Shown here: positions 36,524 to 44,856 of the stretch, in pieces
Numbering within the stretch: position 1 is the stretch's first letter
How the letters are laid out: each line of letters starts with the position of its first letter
NCBI GenBank assembly: GCA_011526365.1
Contig: WTIO01000016.1
Location: 1 to 64,000, forward strand
Reading direction: 5' to 3'
Origin: Flavobacteriales bacterium
GTDB lineage: Bacteria > Bacteroidota > Bacteroidia > Flavobacteriales > Flavobacteriaceae
DNA length: 64,000 bases
The notes under the pieces: generated by a model
Database searches by the model: none
Told to the model about the DNA's origin: nothing
The model's input: only the letters and a program-made list of their open reading frames with translations
Position numbers and translations under genes: made by a program

Positions 36524-37516
36524 TTACACTTCAAAAGAAGATTTTTCTGGTAAAATCGTTTCAAAAGCAGCGCTTATGCTTTCCATCGTTTGCTGGTAAT
36601 TCCGGATGTGAATGTTGTCGTTTAAACACACCAAACTATAGGATTGCTCACGTACTGCCTGGATTGCTTTTTTAGACTTTATCATTAGCGGAAACATTTT
36701 TGTGTCCTGATAGGTGTTGTAGGGCAAAAAATTTGAGCTACAAATTTGCCAGGTCCTAAAAAGTTCTGGGGTGTAATCATCGTCACTTCGAAACCTGTGC
36801 TTTGACATGCCCTCCAATTCTTCACCAAACTGTTCCCATACGGCTTCAAAAGTTTGTTTTAAAAATGGTTGGGCGTTGTGAGGCGTCCGCAGGGTTACAA
36901 ACTTATTGTAGTATTTGAGCAAATGGTTTAATCGCCCCCTACTGCCGTAGGACGGATCAAACCATTTCCAGCCATCCCTTTTAAACACCTCTTTTTTATC
37001 AAAGTGCTGGTTGATCAACCGAATGTTGTTTTTAAGCATTTTTTCAAACTGTGACACCCCAGTATTCATGCGAAAAGCAGCAATATCTTTGGGCAAGCCT
37101 TTTTCAAAAAAACGCGTGGGTGCTAGCTTGTTTATAATAAAGAAATCATCATTAAAATACACAAACTGCTCAGATAAGCCCGGAATTTTGTGCATGTAGA
37201 TTTCTATTAGGTTAGAATTAAAAACAGGGAGATACTGTTTGGGAATATAATCGCTATGGCTTACCATATTGAGCTTTGGATGTTTGTTATTGAGCCAATT
37301 GGGCTTTTGCCCCGAAGTGACAAAATGAATTTTCCTAACCCAGGGCACAAAGGTGTCTACGCCGCGAAACCAGTATTTTAAAAATCCATAATCGCGAAAG
37401 CGCGCTTCGGACAATGCGTTTACGCTGTTGTCAATTTTTCCAGAAAATTTAAAGAATTCTGCTTTCCATTTAGGATCATCCATATCCACCCAGGTAACCA
37501 CAAAGTCTATTTCCAT
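36524..37516 (-). CDS. Second Stealth-family phosphotransferase
   Basis: 330 residues. CR1: EIDFVVTWVDMDDPKWKAEF; CR2: FLKYWFRGVDTFVPWVRKIHF and FVYFNDDFFII; CR3: QPFLKQTFEAVWEQF with HRFRSDDDYTPELFR; CR4: LVCLNDNIHIRNYQQ and the ending LPEKSSFEV. The family architecture equals that of the neighbour, but CR1 has MDD in place of GSD and overall identity looks low, so the two probably transfer different sugars or build alternating linkages. Convergent with the first Stealth gene. No other glycosyltransferase genes lie nearby except the DegT aminotransferase. Confidence 0.86.
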   Translation of the reverse strand: MEIDFVVTWVDMDDPKWKAEFFKFSGKIDNSVNALSEARFRDYGFLKYWFRGVDTFVPWVRKIHFVTSGQKPNWLNNKHPKLNMVSHSDYIPKQYLPVFNSNLIEIYMHKIPGLSEQFVYFNDDFFIINKLAPTRFFEKGLPKDIAAFRMNTGVSQFEKMLKNNIRLINQHFDKKEVFKRDGWKWFDPSYGSRGRLNHLLKYYNKFVTLRTPHNAQPFLKQTFEAVWEQFGEELEGMSKHRFRSDDDYTPELFRTWQICSSNFLPYNTYQDTKMFPLMIKSKKAIQAVREQSYSLVCLNDNIHIRNYQQTMESISAAFETILPEKSSFEV

Positions 37517-37867
37517 ACGTCAGTAACTGTTTAGTACACCGCGCCAAAAATTAATAAACCAATTTAGTTGCAATGCATCTAGGAAGAAACCCTCAGTATG
37601 GCAAATGATTCATCAATTATGTGCTCACCTAAAGATAGGTATTAAGGAATTTACAACTACTAACATAGCCTAATTATATTTTGTTAAAGCGTGTAACTGA
37701 CACCCAAAAACAAAGCATACCCTCATATAAGAAAAACGCTAACTCGTCCATTAAGTTAGCGCGCTAACACCCCATAACGACAATTCCACTGTTATTTTCA
37801 GTGGGGGATACGATTTTTTAAGTAATTGCTTTTGATTTTCCTACATTTGCTGTAATTGCTCATTAAC
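37517..37867. other. Intergenic region with repeated CGCTAAC heptamers and hairpins
   Basis: 351 bases without a gene. It holds three copies of a heptamer: CGCTAAC at 37737-37743, its complement GTTAGCG at 37755-37761, and CGCTAAC at 37762-37768. The first two give an 8-base stem (CGCTAACT/AGTTAGCG); the last two form the 14-base perfect palindrome GTTAGCGCGCTAAC. A further hairpin is CCACTG (37786-37791) with CAGTGG (37799-37804). The left 200 bases show nothing else recognisable. Confidence 0.55.
37842..37849 (+). promoter_or_regulatory. Candidate -7 box for the alkaline phosphatase gene
   Basis: TACATTTG is a full TAnnTTTG match, 18 bases before the ATG at 37868. The -33 element is weak. 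Confidence 0.42.
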
Positions 37868-38917
37868 ATGAAAAAATTATTTGTAGCCCTTCTCGTTTTT
37901 AGTTCTTCGATTTTTGCACAGCAACAAGACCCACCCAACATTATTTTAATGATTGGTGATGGAATGGGGCTCGCACAAATAACTGCTGGGATGTACAGCA
38001 TGGACACTCCTACGGCGCTTGAAGACTTTCCCATTACAGGCCTGTCAAAAACACACTCCTACAATCAATTTATAACCGATTCTGCAGCGAGTGGAACTGC
38101 TTATGCCTGTGGCGAAAAAACCTACAACGGCGTATTGGGTATCGACCCAAAAAACAACAAGTTAGAATCCATCATGGAGTACTGCCAATCCAAAGGCTAT
38201 CAGTCTGCATTACTGGCAACTTCTTCTATAGTTCATGCCACTCCTGCGGCTTTTTATGCAAACGTCCCTTCAAGAAAACAATACCAAGACATTGCCTTAC
38301 AACTGAGTGAAAGTGCTGTAGACTTCTTTATTGGTGGAGGCAAAAAACATTTCAATATGCGGGAAGACAAGCGCAACCTGATTAGAGAAATGGAAAAAAA
38401 TGATTTTGAAGTTGTAAAAAACTTAGACGACTATGTGGCTTCCACTGCAAAACGCGTGGGCCTGTTTACAAACAATGATGAGCCTCAACCCATTGCAATG
38501 GGACGCCAGCCCAATCTTGCACCGGCAGTAAATGCAACACTTAAAAAATTAAATCAAAAAGAAGTGCCTTTCTTTATGCTTGTAGAAGGCTCTCAAATTG
38601 ATTGGGGTGGGCACGATAATAACCTCAGCTACATTCTTTCTGAATTTGAAGACTTTAATGGGGCCGTTGCCGCCGCACTTGCCTTTGCAAAAGAAGATGG
38701 AAACACGCTTGTAATTGTTACGGCAGACCACGAAACTGGAGGGCTTTCTTTAACCAAAGGAAATATGAAGAAAAAACGAATTTCAGGAGAATTTTCAACC
38801 AAAGGCCATTCTGGTATTTTGGTTCCTGTGTTTGCCTTTGGACCTAATAGCGAAAGTTTTATGGGCATATACGACAACACCTCCATTTTTAAAAAAATGA
38901 AGGCGTTGGTAAACTAA
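37868..38917 (+). CDS. Secreted alkaline phosphatase
   Basis: About 349 residues, exported (signal peptide MKKLFVALLVFSSSIFAQ). PhoA superfamily: metal Asp in NIILMIGDGMGLAQI, nucleophile Ser in TDSAASGTAYACGEKTYNG near residue 76, SQIDWGGHDNN with metal Asp/His, TADHETGGLSL near 285, and the last metal His in KGHSGILVPVFA. All zinc-site residues are present. Shorter than E. coli PhoA, as usual for this phylum. The start was moved from a TTG at 37856 to ATG 37868 because the signal peptide begins there. Phosphate release in the periplasm is likely. Confidence 0.93.
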   Translation: MKKLFVALLVFSSSIFAQQQDPPNIILMIGDGMGLAQITAGMYSMDTPTALEDFPITGLSKTHSYNQFITDSAASGTAYACGEKTYNGVLGIDPKNNKLESIMEYCQSKGYQSALLATSSIVHATPAAFYANVPSRKQYQDIALQLSESAVDFFIGGGKKHFNMREDKRNLIREMEKNDFEVVKNLDDYVASTAKRVGLFTNNDEPQPIAMGRQPNLAPAVNATLKKLNQKEVPFFMLVEGSQIDWGGHDNNLSYILSEFEDFNGAVAAALAFAKEDGNTLVIVTADHETGGLSLTKGNMKKKRISGEFSTKGHSGILVPVFAFGPNSESFMGIYDNTSIFKKMKALVN

Positions 38918-38929
38918 AAGGTTACTACC

Positions 38930-39949
38930 CTATTTTGTCCGAACTTTTTCTACAATTTGCTTGGTAAATTTTTTATCGTCACCCAACACTTCGTAAAAAC
39001 TGGAAACAAATTCCTTTGTGGAATTCAATTCTTTACTACTGTCGAATTCGGGCGCCATGGCATCAACTGCAGCCATCATCTCGTTCTTTTTTGAAATATA
39101 GTGCTCACGCACAGCGTTCATTACGGCTTCATCACGCTTAAAACCTCTATATACTCTATCTGTAACCGATTTAATACCCAAAGTAGTATTAACCGTTGCG
39201 TAGCTGGCATCTACCAAACCTGACATGTCGAAGTCATACGGAAGTGGTATAATTTTTTTATCGATGTATAATAATTTTCCATTGTGCTGATAGGCTACAG
39301 AAAAGTCGGTATTTCCAATCAAATATTGGAAGAAAGCATTTTCTACAGAACTTTGAGCGTCCATGGCTAAAGGATGGATAAAGCGCTCAAAAACCTTCCC
39401 GTCGAAACGTTTGGCCACAAGCTTATCATCTTCAATCAAAAAGCCTTCTAGTTCGTGGGTTTTAATTTTTCTTCCCTTCTTTTCTTCAAAATTTATTTTT
39501 ACACGGCGTGTTTTAAAATGATAGGGGGAAATAACTTCGTATAGTTTATAAGCAAGATACTCCTGAAGAATATTGTCGTTTTTGTTAGGTTCTAACATAC
39601 ACGGCAGTACTAATTTTAGACTTTTATTTCCCTCAAAAAGGCTTCCCTTAGCTACAGATTTTTTAATTTTCATCTTTACGGGGGGGAAGTAACATTCTGC
39701 ACGACGAAAATTTCCTCTAGCACGCAGTCTTACTGACAATTGTTCCCATTTCCCGTTGTGCATATATTTGAGATCGGTATCAATGAATGTGCTGTCATTG
39801 GTATCTTTACGAAGCTCTTTGTTAGAATAACTTAATTTTATTTCCAATGGAGTGGTATCCTGGAATAACTGACTCACCTTTCCATTTCCTTGGGCGTTCA
39901 GCACAAAACTGAAGACCAAGAACAATAGCGTTGTAATTTGTTTATTCAT
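38930..39949 (-). CDS. Secreted CotH-like protein
   Basis: 339 residues with a signal peptide (MNKQITTLLFLVFSFVLNAQ). The mature part has features of the CotH kinase-like group: an early RLRARGNFRRAE strand (CotH proteins have an RGNSS-like element), YLIGNTDFSVAYQHNGKLLYI near residue 210, and PLPYDFDMSGLVD near 235, a candidate metal-binding DFD. A kinase-like fold is therefore plausible but activity is unproven. The rest is Lys-rich and lacks known repeats. Convergent with the phosphatase gene and divergent from the bestrophin-like gene. Confidence 0.55.
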   Translation of the reverse strand: MNKQITTLLFLVFSFVLNAQGNGKVSQLFQDTTPLEIKLSYSNKELRKDTNDSTFIDTDLKYMHNGKWEQLSVRLRARGNFRRAECYFPPVKMKIKKSVAKGSLFEGNKSLKLVLPCMLEPNKNDNILQEYLAYKLYEVISPYHFKTRRVKINFEEKKGRKIKTHELEGFLIEDDKLVAKRFDGKVFERFIHPLAMDAQSSVENAFFQYLIGNTDFSVAYQHNGKLLYIDKKIIPLPYDFDMSGLVDASYATVNTTLGIKSVTDRVYRGFKRDEAVMNAVREHYISKKNEMMAAVDAMAPEFDSSKELNSTKEFVSSFYEVLGDDKKFTKQIVEKVRTK

Positions 39950-39991
39950 AATATAGTTAATAGATTTACGTATTAAAGTTAAGAATATATT

Positions 39992-40729
39992 TTGAAAAGT
40001 TATTTATCAATACTCAACTCTAGGACATTGCTTACAATTGTGATTTCTGTAGCAGTTCCTTACTTGTATTATTTTCTGGACCTTCATTACAATTTAGACC
40101 TAACTTTAGTGAGTATTGCGATAATCTTCCCCCTTGTGTTTACTATTCGTGGAGCCTTTAGACGACGCGAAAAAGCCATGGAGCACTTAAGTAGATTTCG
40201 AAGTGGTTTATTGAGTATCAGCTATATCCTTACCTTGAATGACAAATTAGAATCTGCAGAGAAATCTAAAGGGGTGGACCTGCTTGAAACAATTAGCAAC
40301 GCTTTTTTGGATTATTTAAATGGAAAAAACAACGACCTAAAGACAGTAGATCAAAACGTAAACAGTTTTATAACTTATATCGAAGGTGTTCGTGAACAAG
40401 TTTCTAATGGCGTACGACAAAAAATCTTTGGGCATCTAAAGGATGTTAATATTGGGCAAGAAAATTTAGTGGCCATTCACACCCACAGAACCCCGATTAG
40501 CCTCAAAGCCTATTGTTTGGTTTTCATTTATATTTTTCCAATTATATATACCCCAACGATAATTAATAAAATTGGTGACGACAGCCCACAATGGTTGACC
40601 TATTTTATAGTTGTTTTAAGTGAATTCATCTTAATTTCACTCTACAACATTCAAGATCAAATGGAGCATCCTTTTGATGCAGATGGTCTGGATGACATCA
40701 AATTAGACACTTTCCGCCTCAAGCGTTAA
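39992..40729 (+). CDS. Bestrophin-like membrane protein
   Basis: 245 residues with four hydrophobic segments: about 10-28, 36-53, 172-190 and 200-222. After the last segment comes DQMEHPFDADGLDDIKLD, similar to the bestrophin/UPF0187 C-terminal pattern (E-x-PFG-x2-x-NDLPLD). Bestrophins form pentameric anion channels. The start is TTG at 39992, the only one after an upstream in-frame stop that keeps the first hydrophobic segment; the next ATG is 60 codons in. Divergent from the CotH-like gene, 42 bases away. The bestrophin relation is a pattern match, not proven. Confidence 0.55.
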   Translation: MKSYLSILNSRTLLTIVISVAVPYLYYFLDLHYNLDLTLVSIAIIFPLVFTIRGAFRRREKAMEHLSRFRSGLLSISYILTLNDKLESAEKSKGVDLLETISNAFLDYLNGKNNDLKTVDQNVNSFITYIEGVREQVSNGVRQKIFGHLKDVNIGQENLVAIHTHRTPISLKAYCLVFIYIFPIIYTPTIINKIGDDSPQWLTYFIVVLSEFILISLYNIQDQMEHPFDADGLDDIKLDTFRLKR

Positions 40730-40760
40730 TTGTTTATAACAAAAAAATTTCAGCTTAAAG

Positions 40761-40791
40761 TTTGTTTTTTTGTGCAGGAGAACTAATTTAG
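40761..40791 (+). promoter_or_regulatory. Candidate promoter of the Phe/Tyr operon
   Basis: TTTG (40761-40764), 19-base spacer, TAATTTAG (40784-40791; one mismatch to TAnnTTTG). The expected start of transcription is only a few bases before the leader-peptide ATG at 40799, implying an almost leaderless leader peptide. Confidence 0.42.
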
Positions 40792-40798
40792 CACCCTG

Positions 40799-40852
40799 AT
40801 GAAATCAAATAACACGTATTATCAAAGCTTCTTTTACTTCTACACCAGTTAG
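40799..40852 (+). CDS. Phe/Tyr leader peptide
   Basis: A 17-codon ORF reading MKSNNTYYQSFFYFYTS and TAG. Seven of its residues are Phe (3) or Tyr (4), five of them consecutive (FFYFY, 40829-40843). It sits directly before a terminator and the operon for Phe and Tyr synthesis, the arrangement of a ribosome-mediated attenuator such as the enterobacterial pheA leader. It was found by reading the gap, not by homology. The bias toward exactly the two end products makes chance unlikely. Confidence 0.8.
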   Translation: MKSNNTYYQSFFYFYTS

Positions 40853-40855
40853 AAG

Positions 40856-40899
40856 CAGGGCTTTATAATACCTTTTCAATAAGAATAATTTGAGTCCTG
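40856..40899 (+). promoter_or_regulatory. Antiterminator pairing of the Phe/Tyr attenuator
   Basis: CAGGGCT (40856-40862) can pair with AGTCCTG (40893-40899), the left arm of the terminator: seven pairs, one of them G-U. The segment begins 4 bases after the leader stop codon. A ribosome at the stop would cover it, while one stalled in the Phe/Tyr codons would leave it free. The pairing is inferred from sequence only. Confidence 0.6.
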
Positions 40900-40920
40900 A
40901 AATTTCAGGACTTTTTTTTT
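40893..40920 (+). terminator. Attenuator terminator before pheA
   Basis: AGTCCTGAAATTTCAGGACT (40893-40912) is a perfect 20-base palindrome forming a strong hairpin, followed by an unbroken T tract to 40920. It lies between the leader peptide and the pheA start at 40924, only 3 bases away, so it must be bypassed for operon expression. Confidence 0.88.
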
Positions 40921-40923
40921 GTA

Positions 40924-41751
40924 ATGAAAAAAATAGGCATACAAGGGATAAAAGGTTCTTTCCATCATGAGGTGGCTGAACTACTTTATAAAGAGACTTC
41001 TTTTGAAGTTATCCCTTTTCACACCTTTGATGAACTTGCTAAAGCTGTCGTTAATGGCTCCATTGCTGAAGCCGTAATGGCCATAGAAAATTCTATTGCG
41101 GGCTCCATTTTACCCAATTATGCACTTTTAGACCGCCACGATTTGGCCATTGTTGGAGAACATCATTTGGGAATACACCACCAATTAATGTGTTTGCCCA
41201 ATCAAAACCTGGCACAGCTACAAGAAGTGCACTCCCACCCTATGGCATTGCTTCAATGTGCGCGCTTTTTTGATGCACACCCCCACATACGCTTAGTGGA
41301 GGCTTTTGATACCGCTGCTATGGCAAAGGAAATTATGGAGAAACAACTCCACGGAGTTGGGGCAATTGCCAGCATACAAGCGGCAACACTCTACGAACTA
41401 AATATTGTAGCTCACAGCATACAAACCATACAAGACAATGTCACACGATTTGTGAGGGTTACCCAGCAACAGCATGTAAAAGAAAACCAGGAGGCTAGCA
41501 AGGCGGCACTTAAATTTATACTCGATCACCAAAGAGGGAGTTTGGCCACAGTACTAAATGTAATGAGTGACTGCCAACTGAATCTTACAAAAATTCAATC
41601 CCTCCCGGTAATTGAAACCCCAGGGAAATACGCCTTCTTTGTGGATGTTACCTTTGACAGCATAGCACAATATGAAAAAGCAGCAGCCGTTTTAAAAATT
41701 ATGGCACAACAATTTAAAGTATTAGGAGTTTATAAAAACGGCCAACGATGA
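40924..41751 (+). CDS. pheA: Prephenate dehydratase
   Basis: Converts prephenate to phenylpyruvate, the Phe branch. 275 residues. Catalytic part: GIQGIKGSFHHEVA at the N-terminus, AVMAIENSIAGSILPNY (ENS motif near residue 59), and the TxRF-equivalent DNVTRFVRV near 176. An ACT regulatory domain follows from about 192 (ALKFILDHQRGSLATVLNVM, LTKIQSLPV), so Phe may also inhibit the enzyme directly. No chorismate mutase part is fused here; that domain sits on the DAHP synthase at the end of the operon. Overlaps the aminotransferase start by 4 bases. Confidence 0.96.
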   Translation: MKKIGIQGIKGSFHHEVAELLYKETSFEVIPFHTFDELAKAVVNGSIAEAVMAIENSIAGSILPNYALLDRHDLAIVGEHHLGIHHQLMCLPNQNLAQLQEVHSHPMALLQCARFFDAHPHIRLVEAFDTAAMAKEIMEKQLHGVGAIASIQAATLYELNIVAHSIQTIQDNVTRFVRVTQQQHVKENQEASKAALKFILDHQRGSLATVLNVMSDCQLNLTKIQSLPVIETPGKYAFFVDVTFDSIAQYEKAAAVLKIMAQQFKVLGVYKNGQR

Positions 41752-42893
41752 GTATTCCAGCACAACGATTAGCAACGGTTCAAGAGTACTACTTCTCAAA
41801 AAAACTACGAGAAGTAGGCCAGCGCATTGCTGCCGGTCAAGAGATTATCAATATGGGCATTGGCAGCCCCGATTTGGCACCTCCTGAAGGAGTGGTAGCT
41901 GCCCTTCAAGCCGGATTTTCTCACCCTAAGGCACATCAATACCAAAGCTATCAGGGGCTCCCAGAATTACGGGAAGCCATAGCACATTTTTACCATTCCC
42001 ATTTTAAGGTAACCCTAAATCCAAACACACAAGTACTTCCGCTTATGGGGTCCAAGGAAGGGATTATGCATCTGTCCATGGCTTTTTTAAATCCTGGAGA
42101 TCAAGTGTTGCTCCCCAATCCTGGTTACCCCACCTATGCTGCAGTCACCAAACTGGTAGAGGCTGAAGCCATCAATTATCCGCTAACAGCAGCCACCAAC
42201 TGGCAGCCAGACATGAACTATTTAGAAGCCTTAGACACTTCTAAAATTAAATTAATGTGGTTGAACTATCCACACATGCCCACAGGTACCAAAGCTCAAG
42301 CTGGACTATTTAAATCTTTAGTGGACTGGGCAAAAAGAAATGAGGTGCTGTTAATTAATGACAACCCCTACAGTTTTATTCTTAATGATGCCCCACAGAG
42401 TATCCTGCAAACCCCCGGGGCTCTAGATACCGCAATTGAATTTAATTCATTGAGTAAAACCTTCAATATGGCGGGTTGGCGCGTGGGGATGGCCCTGGGC
42501 CACGAACGTTTTATTACTGACCTATTAAAAGTAAAAAGCAATATGGATTCGGGGATGTTTTACGGCATCCAAAAAGGGGCTGTTGCGGCCTTACATGCAA
42601 AAGCAAACTGGTTTACGCAACTCAACACCACCTATACCAACAGAAAAAAAGTACTGCTGCAATTAATTGAAAAACTCGGGCTTAGTACCGCCGCAGATCA
42701 AGTAGGGCTCTTCCTTTGGGCTAAACTCCCGGAAGGAGCAGCTTCGGCCGAAGAATACATCGACACCTTGTTAGACGAAAAACACATTTTTATTGCCCCA
42801 GGAACCATTTTTGGGAGTGAAGGTGAAGGCTATGTTCGCTTTTCACTTTGTCTTGACGAAGCCACCATTGAAAAAGCACTTACACGATTATGA
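41748..42893 (+). CDS. Class I aminotransferase of the Phe/Tyr operon
   Basis: 381 residues, fold-type I. Visible: INMGIGSPDLAPP, YQSYQGLPELREAI, LNYPHMPTGTKA (variant of the NPTG motif), INDNPYSFI with the PLP Asp, and the Schiff-base Lys in FNSLSKTFNMAGWRVGMALG near residue 233. Some relatives are called LL-diaminopimelate aminotransferase, but its place between pheA and tyrA argues for transamination of phenylpyruvate and hydroxyphenylpyruvate (or prephenate). Start and stop overlap the neighbours by 4 bases each. Confidence 0.85.
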   Translation: MSIPAQRLATVQEYYFSKKLREVGQRIAAGQEIINMGIGSPDLAPPEGVVAALQAGFSHPKAHQYQSYQGLPELREAIAHFYHSHFKVTLNPNTQVLPLMGSKEGIMHLSMAFLNPGDQVLLPNPGYPTYAAVTKLVEAEAINYPLTAATNWQPDMNYLEALDTSKIKLMWLNYPHMPTGTKAQAGLFKSLVDWAKRNEVLLINDNPYSFILNDAPQSILQTPGALDTAIEFNSLSKTFNMAGWRVGMALGHERFITDLLKVKSNMDSGMFYGIQKGAVAALHAKANWFTQLNTTYTNRKKVLLQLIEKLGLSTAADQVGLFLWAKLPEGAASAEEYIDTLLDEKHIFIAPGTIFGSEGEGYVRFSLCLDEATIEKALTRL

Positions 42894-43765
42894 AACACGT
42901 AGGTATTGTTGGACTTGGACTTATAGGAGGCTCCCTAGCCCTAAATGCAAAAAAACACTTTGCCAACTGCATTACCTATGGTACAGATTTAGATTCTACT
43001 CACCTAAAAGAAGCCCAAGAATTGGGGTGGATCGACAAGGAATTAACAACCGCTAATTTCCCGCAACTCAATCTTTTACTGCTGGCAATTCCAGTGGATG
43101 CACTCCAAGAACAACTCGCAAACTACCTCGATCTCTTAGGTCCGCAAGGACTACTCATTGATTTTGGATCTACCAAGGCCGCTTTGTGCCAGCAGCTTAA
43201 AAATCATCCCAAGCGCCACCAATACCTAGCCACTCACCCCATTGCAGGAACTGAATTTTCTGGACCCCAAGCAGCTTTTACAAGCCTTTTTGAACACAAA
43301 ACACAAATTCTTTGTGAAACCGAAAAAACTGCTGCCGACCTCCTCGATCATGCCGTAAGCTGGTTTAAAAAAATGAAGATGCAATTGATAGTGATGGATC
43401 CCGAGGAACACGACAAACACATTGCCTATGTGTCCCACCTTTCGCACATTAGCTCCTTTATGCTAGGAAAAACGGTGCTGGAAAAAGAAACTGACCAATC
43501 TACCATTTTTGAGCTAGCCGGAAGTGGGTTTGAATCTACCGTTCGTTTGGCTAAAAGTTCTCCAGAAATGTGGACCCCTATCTTTAAAGTAAACAAGCCC
43601 TACATATTAGAAACCTTAAAAGAATACATCAATAACCTTAAAAACTTTCAAAACTTAATTGAAGACGATAACTTTGACGCGGTTTTTCAAGAAATGAAAA
43701 CGATCAATTCAATCCGTGGAGTTTTGGAAGGAATAACCAACAAAAATTCAACTTATGGAAAATAA
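42890..43765 (+). CDS. tyrA: Prephenate dehydrogenase
   Basis: Oxidative decarboxylation of prephenate to 4-hydroxyphenylpyruvate, the Tyr branch. 291 residues. NAD-binding GIVGLGLIGGSLALNAKK at the N-terminus, LAIPVDALQE, FGSTKAAL, the catalytic His in THPIAGTEFSG near residue 114, and HDKHIAYVSHLSHISSFML near 182-200. An arogenate enzyme cannot be excluded. The stop overlaps the DAHP synthase start by 11 bases. Confidence 0.95.
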   Translation: MKHVGIVGLGLIGGSLALNAKKHFANCITYGTDLDSTHLKEAQELGWIDKELTTANFPQLNLLLLAIPVDALQEQLANYLDLLGPQGLLIDFGSTKAALCQQLKNHPKRHQYLATHPIAGTEFSGPQAAFTSLFEHKTQILCETEKTAADLLDHAVSWFKKMKMQLIVMDPEEHDKHIAYVSHLSHISSFMLGKTVLEKETDQSTIFELAGSGFESTVRLAKSSPEMWTPIFKVNKPYILETLKEYINNLKNFQNLIEDDNFDAVFQEMKTINSIRGVLEGITNKNSTYGK

Positions 43766-44837
43766 CCCCACCATGCGCGAATGGATAAATGCCTTTGGCT
43801 TAGATCACCCTCTTGTAATTGCAGGACCCTGTAGCGCCGAAACCGAAGAACAAGTAATCAAAATTGCACACGAACTCAAGGATACTGATGTGTCCGTTTA
43901 TCGTGCCGGTATTTGGAAACCCCGAACCCGCCCAGGAATGTTTGAAGGGGTGGGCGCCATTGGACTAAAATGGCTGGCCAAAGTAAAAGAAGAAACGGGG
44001 CTAATGATTGCTACCGAAGTCGCCAACGCCAATCATGTGAAACTGGCTTTGGATTACGACGTGGATGTATTGTGGATTGGTGCACGATCTACTGTAAGTC
44101 CTTTTATTGTTCAAGAAATTGCCGACGCACTTGAGGGAACAGATAAAATTGTTTTGGTAAAAAACCCTGTTAACCCCGATTTGGCGCTATGGCTAGGAGG
44201 TATTGAACGTTTGTACAGTGCAAACATCAAAAAACTCGGTGTCATCCACCGTGGGTTTTCTACCTATGATAAATCGAAGTACCGTAACAATCCCGAGTGG
44301 CAAATTCCTATTGAGCTGCAAAACCGCTTCCCCGATTTACCCCTTATTTGCGACCCATCACATATTGCCGGACGTCGTGATTTGATTTTTGACCTAAGTC
44401 AAACCGCACTGGATTTAAATTTCGATGGCCTTATGATTGAATCCCACTGGGATCCAAACAACGCTTGGAGTGATGCCAAACAGCAAGTAACGCCAACCCG
44501 TTTGGTGGAAATTATGAAAGATTTAAAAATTCGAAAAGAAACTACTGAAGAGGCGAATTTCCAAAATCAGTTGCAACAATTGCGTACCCAAATTGATGTT
44601 GCCGATCAAAATCTTTTAGATATACTGGGCAAGCGTATGAAAGTAGCCGAAGAAATCGGACTCCTAAAAAAGAAAAACAACGTAGCGGTATTGCAAAGTA
44701 AGCGCTGGAATGAAATTTTAGGGAAAATGATCCTCGATGGTCAAGAACGCGATTTAGGAGAGGAATTTATTCTACGCCTGTTTAAAGCTATTCACCAAGA
44801 ATCCATCAATCACCAGGAACACATTCTAAAAAATTAG
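43755..44837 (+). CDS. Bifunctional DAHP synthase / chorismate mutase
   Basis: 360 residues with two enzymes of aromatic synthesis. Residues ~1-260: type I-beta (KDO8P synthase-like) DAHP synthase with VIAGPCSAE near 20, the AGIWKPRTRPGMFEG loop, LWIGARSTVSPF, KNPVNPDL, and CDPSHIAGRR with a metal residue. Residues ~275-360: AroQ-type chorismate mutase, helical, with LRTQIDVADQNLLDILGKRM and VAEEIGLLKKK. In related Bacteroidota and Bacillus enzymes such a mutase domain carries feedback inhibition by chorismate or prephenate. Last gene of the operon, giving committed entry plus the branch step under Phe/Tyr attenuation. Confidence 0.94.
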   Translation: MENNPTMREWINAFGLDHPLVIAGPCSAETEEQVIKIAHELKDTDVSVYRAGIWKPRTRPGMFEGVGAIGLKWLAKVKEETGLMIATEVANANHVKLALDYDVDVLWIGARSTVSPFIVQEIADALEGTDKIVLVKNPVNPDLALWLGGIERLYSANIKKLGVIHRGFSTYDKSKYRNNPEWQIPIELQNRFPDLPLICDPSHIAGRRDLIFDLSQTALDLNFDGLMIESHWDPNNAWSDAKQQVTPTRLVEIMKDLKIRKETTEEANFQNQLQQLRTQIDVADQNLLDILGKRMKVAEEIGLLKKKNNVAVLQSKRWNEILGKMILDGQERDLGEEFILRLFKAIHQESINHQEHILKN

Positions 44838-44856
44838 AATTTCTTTTTACAGTCTA

